A DNA stretch of 64,000 nucleotides, from NCBI RefSeq assembly GCF_000003815.2, contig NC_049988.1, positions 1,254,309-1,318,308 of the forward strand, in the 5' to 3' direction. The DNA comes from Branchiostoma floridae (taxonomy: Eukaryota > Chordata > Leptocardii > Amphioxiformes > Branchiostomatidae). The notes under the pieces were generated by a model. The model saw nothing but the letters and a program-made list of their open reading frames with translations. It was not told the DNA's origin and made no database searches. Of the stretch, positions 39,201-51,200 are shown piece after piece. Position numbers and translations under genes: made by a program. How positions within the stretch are numbered: position 1 is the first letter of the stretch; each line of letters opens with the position of its first letter.

Positions 39201-42200
39201 TCATTATCTGTTTCCCTTGTCAAATAAGGTCAGCCATCTTGGATTTTGACCAATGACGTCATTAAAGTAGCATAAATTATACATTTAGCATTATGAAAAT
39301 TGCGTTGAATTTCATAGAATTTAATTTTTTAAAGAAAACAAGTGCAGTTTACAAACAAAAACTTTGTTTAAATCAAAATTGGCAAATTTTGGCAAAAAAT
39401 GCCTGTCAGAATTCCGTTGCCATGGCAACCCAACAAAAATGCTAAATTTACTTCATTGTTTGAAAATGTTTGCTAACAATATTTTGTGATAAATTACCAA
39501 GTTTGTTAGCTTGAGCGTTTATGAGTTATGAGACATAAAGGTTGCTGATGGACTGAAAATTTCCCTTTCTGGTCAGAATAGGTTTAGTACAAAACATGGT
39601 CCTTGTGATCTTTTGCATAAATTATGATGATGAGCTGAAATTAGCAACACCTTAACATCTCAAAATATTCCTCTTACATTGACGAAGCAATACATGTACA
39701 ATGATCACCGATAGAAATCGGAAGAGATTTTATGAAGAAAACATTTTGAGGTCCATTTGTACCCCACTCGGTCATTTTAGTCGCAAAAAAGGTCGGGTGC
39801 TTAAGGGTCAAGTTCAACAAAACCAAATCAACTCCAATAAGATAATTATACGTTAAGTTACATATAAAACCAAATTAACTTAAGAAATATAAACATAACA
39901 ATTGCTTCTAAAAAAAGCTGTGTTTTGGCTTGTAGTAGGGATATCGTCAGGAAAAAGTACATCGGTGCTTCGCCGGCGCTCATCAATAAACATGAGAATT
40001 ACATCAAAATAAGCAGAGACAACCAAAACAAGTGCTTTAAAAAAGCTGGCATTTTGCCAAGGTTTGCTTGACTGTGTGAACGTTTTTTCTAGTTATTACA
40101 ATGTCATATAAAAAGAAACAGAGTAAACCTGATATGGTCGCATGGAGAGATTCACAAATATGCAAATGAGGCATGTACAGGCATATAAAAATGAATATGT
40201 TTAGTGAAATGTTTTGTCAAACAGTATGCAATTTTTTCGAGAAAATCAGTTTCTTCTCGTGTAATTATGTGAAAATGCAAATAGTGACCCGCCAATATTA
40301 TCTATTGCTATTTTTCGTGTAACGCTTTGAGATCGCGTAGCTCGCGTTTTACTAAACTCAGGTTAGCGTTTTGCTGCGGTAATACGATCATGAGTTGACG
40401 TCATCATCTTAGAATGTTTCGCTGACGTCATTGTCTACTTATATATCCACATACAATGCATTCGCCTGATTACGCATTCATTTCATCTTTATGAATAGCT
40501 AATGCAAAACTGTTATGTCAGATAATTCAATAAACTATATCTTACACCAATGGATCTGAAATATCGCCATACGAGCGTTTCATTCATTCGATGTAACCAG
40601 ATGTTAAGAGGCTTTCAGTACCAACCACAACTGGTAACGAATGCGTAAAATGGAGGTTTAAAATTTGAGTGGGATGTACTGTTGTTCGCCTAAGCCGTAA
40701 GACCAGTCCACGAGAGAGAGAGAATTGGGAAGGGCTTTCGGAAGGGCCTTTGGAAGGGCTGGGTTAACCATTGGTTGAACCATTGGTTGAGCCATTGATT
40801 GATTGAAGAAACGGGGCACAGAGTTTTGGCGCCAGAGGGCGCCAAAACAAAAATTGCACAAAACCAGATTGGCTTAGATAACATAAAACCATACTGCCAA
40901 ATGACTTAACCAGAATTTTAACCTTGGCGTAAAGTACCGCTGGAACATAACAAAAAGAAGTGAGGATTAAAATCAGGATTGAATTTGCATATCAATGTTA
41001 AGTGCATAAAGGTTTTGAAAAATTGCCAGCGTTCGGGTTGCTTTGATACAGTTGGACCATCAATGCAAATATATACATAAACATTGTGCCCTAACTTCAT
41101 CAAATTGCAGTGTTTTTTTAGTATCAAAATATTATTTATTGCGGACACTATACTAATCGGCATAAAACCCAAATGCACCCAAAGCTACCATGGGGAATTC
41201 AGGAAAATGATATCTATCGGCGATTATTCCAAAAATCACTACAGATTCACGTCCGGTTTGCACTCAGTGATATAGAGCCTGATTGCCGAGAATCTACGCT
41301 GAACTGTAGTACTATAGCTATGATATATTTAGGCCATTCTGATCTCAATTTTAACTAGAGTTCGGCGACCTCATACCTCCATGAAAATTTAGAGCTTTTG
41401 TAAATTTCATGCAAATGACTAAGACATTAACATAATTTATGCATTGTGTTGTTCATCATTGACAAACGTACACATGTCACAATTATAAAATTCCCATTAT
41501 TAATCATAAAGTGGTTTTGCAATTTTACATAAATTATGCAAATAAGTTCCTCCTTACCATATTTAGTATCTGCTTATATTCCACCTATCATAATTAACAT
41601 GTGTTACATTTATTGAAGTCCAGTTATTGAAAACAATATAATTATACAATTTCCTCATTAATTATGCAAATTAAGTCCTCATTTGCATAACATGTATATC
41701 ATTATGAACATCTTTGCCTAAGGTACCCGCATGCCTAATATGATGCCAATCCGTCAATCCTTTCTGCAGTTATCCTCTTTAGAATGTCTTGACAAAAACG
41801 CCCCTGCAGTTCTTGAATTAAATGTTAGGGGGCTGAAACTTACTCCACTTTGTTATGAAACTAGAAGCTATCTACCACCCAAATTTCAAGATCATATTAC
41901 GTCCAAGACAAGAGATACATAGAAAAAAATGTTATGATTGAATGTTGTCATTAATTATGCAAATTTGCTCCTATTTTGCATAATTAGTATTTCATCTTGT
42001 ACAACATTGTCCAAGGTACCTACATACCAAAAATCATGAAAATCCGCTGTTTCCTTCTTGAGTTATAAAAATGCCCCTGCTATCCCAAAACTAGACGCTA
42101 GGGGGCCCAAACTTATGTCACTTCTTCCTGAGCACAAGAGCTATCTAATACTCAAAAATCTTGACCATAGCATGTTCAGAACACCAAGATAGCAAAACCG

Positions 42201-45200
42201 GAAGTTGCGCTGCAGTACCAAGGGGAGCCGCTAGGGGGCCCAAAATCTAATCATTTCCAGCTTTCATCACACCCTACCAACACACCAAGTATCAAACCAA
42301 TCCACCCAGCCGTTCTTGAGTTATCTTGTTTACACACACACAGACAGACACACAGACAGACAAACGCGGGGTAAAGTATAACCTCCATGACATTTCAAAC
42401 GTAACAACTTAAAGATCCATTTTCTGTGCCCAGGGTCCTCAATAACCATAAACTAATATAAAATTTAGATGCTCCCTGCTGAACTCTGCCAGGAGGTTTG
42501 AAAAATCGACCCTCTACACTACATAAACTAATTAGAAGCCATGGGGAGTTCAGCCAGTGTCTGCTGTCAGGAACAAAGGGATGGTATTACAACATTAGGT
42601 TGCAAGTTATAAGCATATTAACTGTCAGATCTGTTTGAAAAAAATTATCTCCACCACTTGTCAACAAAATGCTGTCAAACAAAGCAAAATGCCACATAAG
42701 CTTGTTGAAGGCTAAAGACACCATACCATATTTTCTACAACATTAGGTTTGAAGAAAGAAATATCAGACTAGTGTTGAAAAGTCAAAATGTTGGCCAGAT
42801 TTTCTTATCCTTTGAATTTGGTGTAGAAGTACATGTGCACTCTTTCCTGCACTATCTTGCTCTCTACCTTTGTCTGAGTTACTGAATGTCAAAATCTTTG
42901 CTATTTGGTGCCTTGCCTCTCAGAAGCTATTTGGTGTCTTGTTTTCAAATAAGAGCTGTTATCCTCATTGTAGAGCATAAGGGCATTTATTTTGGCAAAG
43001 ATTAGTCCCTGTCAAACTTGTAATGCCATTTCTTTTCCCATAATTTATATGAGCTTTCTATTGGCGTTTGTGTGTCTACAAATAGAATTATGTCTTGTAA
43101 TCGTGGCACCTTCTTTGCAATGTGAGACTAGAAATACTTGCACAGTCTTCACCAGCAAGAAGGGTATATACAATCTCTCAGTGCTCCAATGTTTCCCTTC
43201 CAGGCTAGGCTCAGGGATTCTGTGGCCATTGATTAATATTATTTCTGTTTAGAGAAAGCTTACAAATCTACTTTTTATGTGCAACCAAACTAAAACTCTT
43301 TATCTAAGCTGTGACTACTTGAATTCTACAGTGTACGTATGAGCCGTGCTCCAGCACCCATGTTCACTGTATGAGAGCCTGTTGCAGTCTGAACCCGATA
43401 GTTTACAGTAGCCGAATTTATTAGGTGATTTTATAGTACCACCTTGGTCTTTAACTTAGGACAACTTCGTGCACTTCACCCTAATGCTGGACATGGATAG
43501 ATGATATTGTACATAGCTTAGCACTATCATAATGCTATGCGATGGCTCAATCTATCTACAATTCATCTGCGGCTATTGACGGAATTGCAATTGCATCATT
43601 TTGCATTATACACTGCACGAAAAGGCAGATTTCCACGAGTTCCCAACATTGTGCACGATGGTGAAACCTGACCTCACCGTGGGCACGGGTTTCCACGGGC
43701 TGCCTGTCCCCGCGTGCCCCAACAATGAAAACCTGCGCGCACAGTATATATACGGCACGCGAAGAGCCCACATGTCCCACTGTTGCACACTTCCCGTGTT
43801 GTGATGGATTATCGTTAACAATGGAGAGCTGAGAAGTGTCTGATAATCTAGTTGTGTGAATTCTCTGATAATCTAGTTTTGTGAATTGTCAAGTTAAAAT
43901 ACCTGGAACCATTGCCACATTTCGGTCTGTACTTGCGGGAAAATCACTAATGAAACCGACGCCAACAGTAACATACATTCGCATTATTCCACCAGGTGTC
44001 ATTAAACCGCCACCTCAAAAACGTTGTTATAGAGGCCTTCTCAAGATTGTCTTCAACACCTAAATATTTGAATTGTATTACATTTAGGATATTTAACATT
44101 CGGTGTTCAAGAAAATCTTGGGAAGACCTCTATACTAACGTTTTTTGAGGTGGCGGTATTATGACACCTGGTGGAATTATGATAGTCGATGTTATACGCG
44201 AAATAAGATTTGCAACACGTTGATATCCCATATAGTGACCCAAATCGTGCCGTATAAAATATATACGGAACCCAACTTTACCTAGATATACAAGCAGCGT
44301 GTAAGAGTTAAGTCATTACTGAAGCAAAAAATGTCAACGGAGTGTTCCCAAGTTCTTTAACTTCATTATATGAATTGTATTCTATGCAACATTACATGTA
44401 GATGTGTGTTGAGTCGATTGACATCTAAATAAAAGCTGGACGCTAGGAAGAGTTGTTTTCCTTTCTTCGTATTTATTCGTGGAGCAAGATTAACAAGAAG
44501 TTCCTGAATAATTACAAAAAACAATCTGTTTTATCTATTTTGGCAAAACAATACTCTGATATAGTTTGCCAGTCAAGCGCGGGAACGTGGGACACAGACT
44601 ATTGACCCCATATGTCATCGATATCGCACAATAGAGTAAGCATAGTATAATTAGAAAGGACAAAGGCATTAACAATCCACAGTGATGTATCTGTTTCCTG
44701 TCAACTTGGAACGAGGCTTTAACCTGCGTTGCCTATCAATGCATAGATTGAAAATGCTCTTCTTTGGTCGCTCGGCTCTTTGGTCGGCTTTGTAAACATT
44801 TCAACGCCGCATAATGCAGGCGTCATGATGGATCTGCTTTATATTTACTTCTTGTTTGTCGTAAAAATCCATTCAGACTTTTACAAAGGCTATGGGAAAC
44901 TTCAACCTTTGCATATTTCACTTTCACAAACATTGTCTTTTTTATTCATATTGGTATTATGGAGATTGTCTGCCTGGCTTGTTTTTTGTCGAATATTGAG
45001 GGACGGAAGTTTGATGACCCGCTTAGTTGAAAAACATTTCTCAGATAATGTAGAGCCATTGTAAAGACGGCTAAGAAGCTCAAAGTTGCATAAGATTTGC
45101 AAATTTCTGTTCGAAATGGGTAATACCCAGGATTAAACGTCTGCCCAGGATAGACAATTTAAGAAATTTTGAAGTTAGAACTGCAGGATCACATGTCATG

Positions 45201-48200
45201 GGATCAAACCAGTCGCGTATGTCATTTAGAAATAAATTGAATAACAAAGGACTAAGATTACATCCCTGTCTTACTCCGCATACGGAAGGAAGATAGTTGA
45301 CATCCTTATACATGGATTTTACAATTTTAAAGAAGCCTCTTACAATACCATTTTAATGTAACATTAACTTCTAAAATAACCCATCGCGCCAGACACTGTC
45401 AAATGCCTTCCTCATGTCAGCAATGCATATGAATAAATTCCCACGTGTATTTATAATATTTTGTTGATGTTAGGATAAATTATCTGTAGCTCTACATCTT
45501 TTCCGGAACCCAAACTGAGTGTCATCTAATAATTTGTTTTGTAACCTGTTGTTTGAAATAAGTGTGAATAATTTGGACAGACAACTGGAAATTGATATTC
45601 CTCTGTAGTTATCTACATTGTATTTATCACCTGATTTATGTAACGTAAAGTTACCAGTTTACGTGCATTACCAGTTTCTTCTTACTTATTGGCGGGTGCA
45701 GACTTCGAGGGAAATTAGGGAAAAGAAACTTCTCTTGAGCAGGAAAGAAGTAAGTCTATGTCATCTATGTGTCTGTGTCTTATTATATTTCAGCCATACA
45801 TAGTATGGTGAAATATATTGTATTCGTAATGTTTCTTCTTTCTTTCTTCTTCTTCTTCTTTCTCCTGTCAAATCTTCAAAGTGATTCATCTCCGCCGTTC
45901 CTGGACCGAATGATCTGAAATTTGGCACAGGGGTAGAATGGGCCAATACCTTGATGCTTTTTTCTCAGTTTTTTTCATATCTGCCTCTAAAATGATTTTA
46001 TTGAGATTTTTTGGTCAATTTTAGACCAAAACTGTATATTTTGGCCCCTGTACCCTGGTATTACAACCAAATGAGCTGAAATTTGACAGAGATGTGCCTT
46101 GATAATGCCCCCATATAAATTCGATAACACTTTTGGTGTACAGTACAACAAAATGCTTATTTTTGCGATTTTTTGACCAATTTTTGACCAAAAAAGGACA
46201 CTTTTGGCCCCTGTTCCCTGGTATTACAACCAAATGAGCTGACATTTGACAGAGATGTGCCTTGATAATGCCCCCATATAAATTCAATAACACTTTTGGT
46301 GTACAGTACAACAAAATGCTTATTTTTGCGATTTTTTGACCAATTTTTGACCAAAAAAGGACACTTTTGGCCCCTGTACCCTGGTATTACAACCAAATGA
46401 GCTGAAATTTGACAGAGATGTGCCTTGATAATGCCCCCATATGAATTCAATAACACTTTTGGTGTACGGTACAACAAAATGCTTATTTTTGCGATTTTTT
46501 GACCAATTTTTGACAATAAAATGACACTTTTGGCTCCTGTACCTTGGTATTGCAACCGAATGAGCTGAAATTTGACACAGATGTGCCTTGATAATCCCTT
46601 CATATAAATTCAATAACACTTTTGGTGTACAGTGCAACAAAATGCTTATTTTTGCGATTTTTGGCAAATTTTTGACCAAAAAAGGACACTTTGGGCTCAT
46701 GTACCCTGGTATTACAATTAAATGACCTGAAATTTGGTATAGATAGGCATTAGATACTTGGTAACAAGATTCAAGTAAAATGTGACATAAACAACTTTAA
46801 AATGATTAATTTTGGCACTTTTCTGAGGGGAAATTTGTTTTCTTTTGGCCTCCTGACGTGACCTTCCGTGACCCCGCACAGAGCCACACCTGTGCGCGTC
46901 AGCCGGAGAGTTAATTGAATCAAAGACCTAGCCAATCAGAGAAGAGGAGGCCAAAGGCTAATTAATATTCATAAGTGGGGCCTCATGATCCCGTATATAG
47001 CAGTGTTCCCGGCAGGGGGAGCGAAGCCCGCCTAAGGCTCTCGCATTTTAGACTATTCAGAAGGCTTTATATTGTATCAGTTCTTAGGGGCATATCTATG
47101 ATAATCGCAGCAGTCACTTATAATAACTTCTCTTCAGGAGTTTAGCGTAATACTATTTCAGGTCAAACCGTCAAAGGCAACTAAAAACAAGCTTTAACGT
47201 TACTGAGTTCAACAGTACTTATAACTTGTAATCCGAAGTTGAAACGCTAGCGATGGTATTTTCGCTGCGCTGTTAGCTCCGTGCGACTGTTGTTGACGGT
47301 CTTATAACGGTATATTTTGCACCCCTGTACCCTGGTATGAGTAACATTTGGTATAGATAGGCATAAGATAGTTGGTAAAATGATCCAAGTAAAATTTTTG
47401 GCATAAAGTACTGTAAAAGGCTTAATTACAGCACTTTTTTTAGGCGAAATTGGTTTTCTTTCGTTCTCCATGCCATGACCTTTCGGACGTTTACCCCACA
47501 GAGCCGACATCTGCACCTGCGTCTAGCCGGCAGGAAGAGTTAATTCAATTAATGGTTCAGCCAATCAGCGAAGAGGAAAGCGAAGGCTAATTAATATTCA
47601 TAAGCGGGACCACACAATACGTTAACTTGAAGACTCAGACCGTACAGACTTCTCGCCAGGATTTTTTCAAAGCGTCGGACAGGGGTCCGGGGGCCGCCGA
47701 ATGTCCCAGGCGGGGTCCAGGGGCAGGGCCCCTGTGGGGGGGACCCAGGTGGGCGAAACCCCCCCGAAGCTCTTGCATTTTAGACTATTGAGAAGGCTTC
47801 TTTTATTAGTTTTTTAGGGCCATATCTACGATAATCGTAGCAGTCACTTACTTCTCTTCAGCAGTTTGACTTTAAAATATTTCGGGTCAAAGCTTCAAAG
47901 ACAACTAAAACCTCATAAACAACAAACTTTACTTAGCTCAACAGTATACAAAAATATTGTACGGGTTGCCATCCTTAGTTGAAGCGCTTATTTATAGCGC
48001 TAGTATCTTCGCTGCGCCGTTAGCCGCCGTGCGACTTTTGTTGACGGTCTGATATCCCTACGTCGCCGCCTCGCTGATATTCCCACGGACATGTTTCAAG
48101 AAAAATACCCAGCAAAAAACGCTGTTCTGCGTCAAATTCTATTCTATAAAACATGTGGGACTCAGTGTTACAGTCTAAATATTTTGTAGAAGCACCGCTG

Positions 48201-51200
48201 TAGGAAAGAAGGTCCAAGCAATGTAAAACATCACGTAGCATGAAGTTCGCTGTCAACTGGCACACAGCACATGACTGTTTGAAACTCTAAGTCTAATCAA
48301 CAGCCGTGTTTGATTGATAGCCGGCGGTCCCTTGATGAAGTCGGCGAAAGGTGCGTTAGTTAGAAAATCTGCGTTTAGTTTTGATACGTAATTATAAGTT
48401 AGACAGTGGCGAGAATGATTATTTTCTCATCAATATTTCTCTTCAGAATTATTTGAACTTAATTGTACATCTAAACAATTGGCTTACCTGTGCAATGTTT
48501 ATATGATTAATGAACAGTGTACTGAAATCATGTGTAACGTATGGCTCCTAGTCAATAGATCAGCATTTTCTCTATAGTGACCACCTGTCTATAGTGGCCA
48601 CATTTCCTAGTGCTGTTGTTGTTTGACATAAACTTTGAACATTTAAATTGTAAGTAACTTTAAACTGCCAGAGTTTCAGCCCAATAAAACACTCTCAGCG
48701 CCAGGGTATGAACAGACTGACCAGACAGACGAAAATAAATCCTCGAACAAGGTTCAATCGTATCTTCCGGGTCTGGCAGGAAGTTGTTAAACTAAAATAA
48801 GAATAGGCTCGATGGCTGATTGCATACAAAGTAAAACAGTTTAACAGTTTTACAGCTTGAAGAAAACAAACGCTCCTACAGTACCTGCACCTGCTTGATT
48901 ATTATTAAATCGTATGCCCTACTTGAATAAAAAAAGTTCACTGCAATAATAAATGTACCCACATCACAAGGAGCTTATACTTTTTTAAACTTACACCTAG
49001 TTATCGTACTGAAAATTGTTAATGACATTACATGAAGTCATTCAACAATTTTCAGTCATGATGAAAATTTTCTGAATGGAAGGTGTGATTATTGTCATTT
49101 TCTGAAAAATAGAAGCAAGCTCTGTTTTTACCTGGAATCAATTCACAATACCAGTCCACTTTGGGGGATAATGTACTGTTAAGAGGATGTTCCATTTTTG
49201 CGCAGGGGTGATTTGGAACAGTCCAACGTTGCGTGGGAAGGGGTATGGCTGAAATATGCTGTATTTGCTCTTAACGGTGCACACCCCAGTTTATTTGGGG
49301 TCTCAAATCGAGGCTGCGCAACCCCAAGTCGAGAGGCCGTCTCTTCAAGAAAATGGATCTAAAGCAGAAAAGCCGTATATGGCAATGACGGATATCACTC
49401 CAGCTTTAAGAACAGCCGGGTTTCAGTTTCTTCACTCTCTCTACTTTTCATAATTTTGGGGGGAGAAAAGTTTTTTTCACGCAAAAAAGTATGCACAAAA
49501 AGGGGAATTTTGACGTGGAAATAAACCCATCACCTATAGTTTAGTCATGAAAATGACTGATATTGTCGGAAAGAGAATACACCTAAGATTAATCAGGCAA
49601 AAAATAAAGAAAATCGTAACACTGAGATTTTTACAATGACCCGACGCGCGAGGCATACCAACACGGCTCACAGACCGCATATGGACGGGAAATCTGGGTC
49701 AACGGCGAATCACTTCCAACGCGTAGAAATACAAGGAAGTGACCCTCGGGCCCAAAACCAATTTGCACCAAAAACACATTACTTCTTACGCTTTTTAGCC
49801 ATACCAGTATTAAATGCCACTTCGCAGCAGATTATGAGAAATTTGAACTCAAACACGGACCCTCGAGACCCTTCCGTCACATTTTTCTCGCGCACTATCT
49901 CGGACCCCTGTCGCGGAAGAATTGGTGTGTGCACCGTTAAGCAAATGTCGGCCTTTCTAGTTTATCATATGAGTTTGCATCCAACAAACCACGTCTGATC
50001 TGAAAAGTTTGACAACAGTTTTCCTTTACGCTTGAGTTCGCATAACACTGTAACAGATGGCCCGGTTGTGACTGGCTATTTTAGGGCCCTCTTTTAAAAT
50101 CCTACAAACCCTTTATCAATTGAAATATAATCTCAAACCAAACATGGAGTTCTTATCTCAAGAATTCATGATTTTTGTATGTTATCCGAAGGAACTCTTA
50201 TAAACTGCATCTAAACAAGTGACTGTCTTCGCCGAGCCGGTAGTTTCCAAACGCCATGTTGCATCACGTGACTTAGCTGGAGGCTTGCTATACTGGAGGA
50301 CGAGAAACAGTCGCCCAAGGGCCGCTATTTAGGATGATTTATGCGGGGAGGGCACGGCGTGTGGAAGCAGCATGTATACTGAACGCGTTTCAAGGCCAGT
50401 ACCTGTCTATACAACTGGTAACAACGTCCAAATCCGATGTCATTATTATGAGTAGCATTGTGCAAGTTGTGGAACATCATGGCGTTCTGAGTGGCGTTCT
50501 GTCGGGGCAAAGATGACACCGGTACGTAATAGCGGCGATGCAAAGTGCACGGCATGGCGTCGATGTAAACAAATATCAAACGCGTTACTAAGTATCTCAG
50601 TGAACGACTTGGGGATCTTTTTATGCGAAATGATCAGATACATGTCCTTGAGAAAAATAACCCCAGGGAGAAACACCAAACTGACCGTAAACTGACTGCA
50701 GACTTGTTTAGCAAAGACGCTCGCACGGTGAAAAATCCTACAGAAGAAATATGATGCAAGGCAGAACTTGATGCAAACGGACTTGGATGTCTTCCAAAAC
50801 GACAGATTTTCAATTCTGCCTGCGCGTTTTCCGTAAGACGACGTTATTAACCCTTTCCAGACTCGGCTTTTTTGGCTTTCCCTGGACTGGTGGCGGATGG
50901 GCGTGGTTGTTGGAAGGGTAGGGGCTCAGAAATTTTGAAATAGAACATCTATTATCTAAAACAATTTGGTATATTGATTATGATTCATCATTCCAAGTAA
51001 ATGCTGTTGGTTTAGGTTCTACCCGGTAGTTGATTGTATTTTGAAAATGAGGGGAATAATTTGCTGAGAAATGAGACTATGAGAAGAAAACATGACATTG
51101 GTCAGAAAATTGCGCGATTGGGCTTACACCTTATATTATACATCGGACAATAGAAACTTAGTCAACAACGCTAGATAAATTATGGTGTAAAGTCACCTTC

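Noticed and set aside
46021-46700. Minus-strand repetitive open frames such as [14 protein letters not shown]
   Set aside because: They come from a 163-bp tandem unit, not a multiple of three, so the same text shifts frame from copy to copy.
50849-50940. A further piggyBac-like element starting TTAACCCTTTCCAGACTCGG
   Set aside because: No matching inverted end or second TTAA was found, so it cannot be supported as an element.
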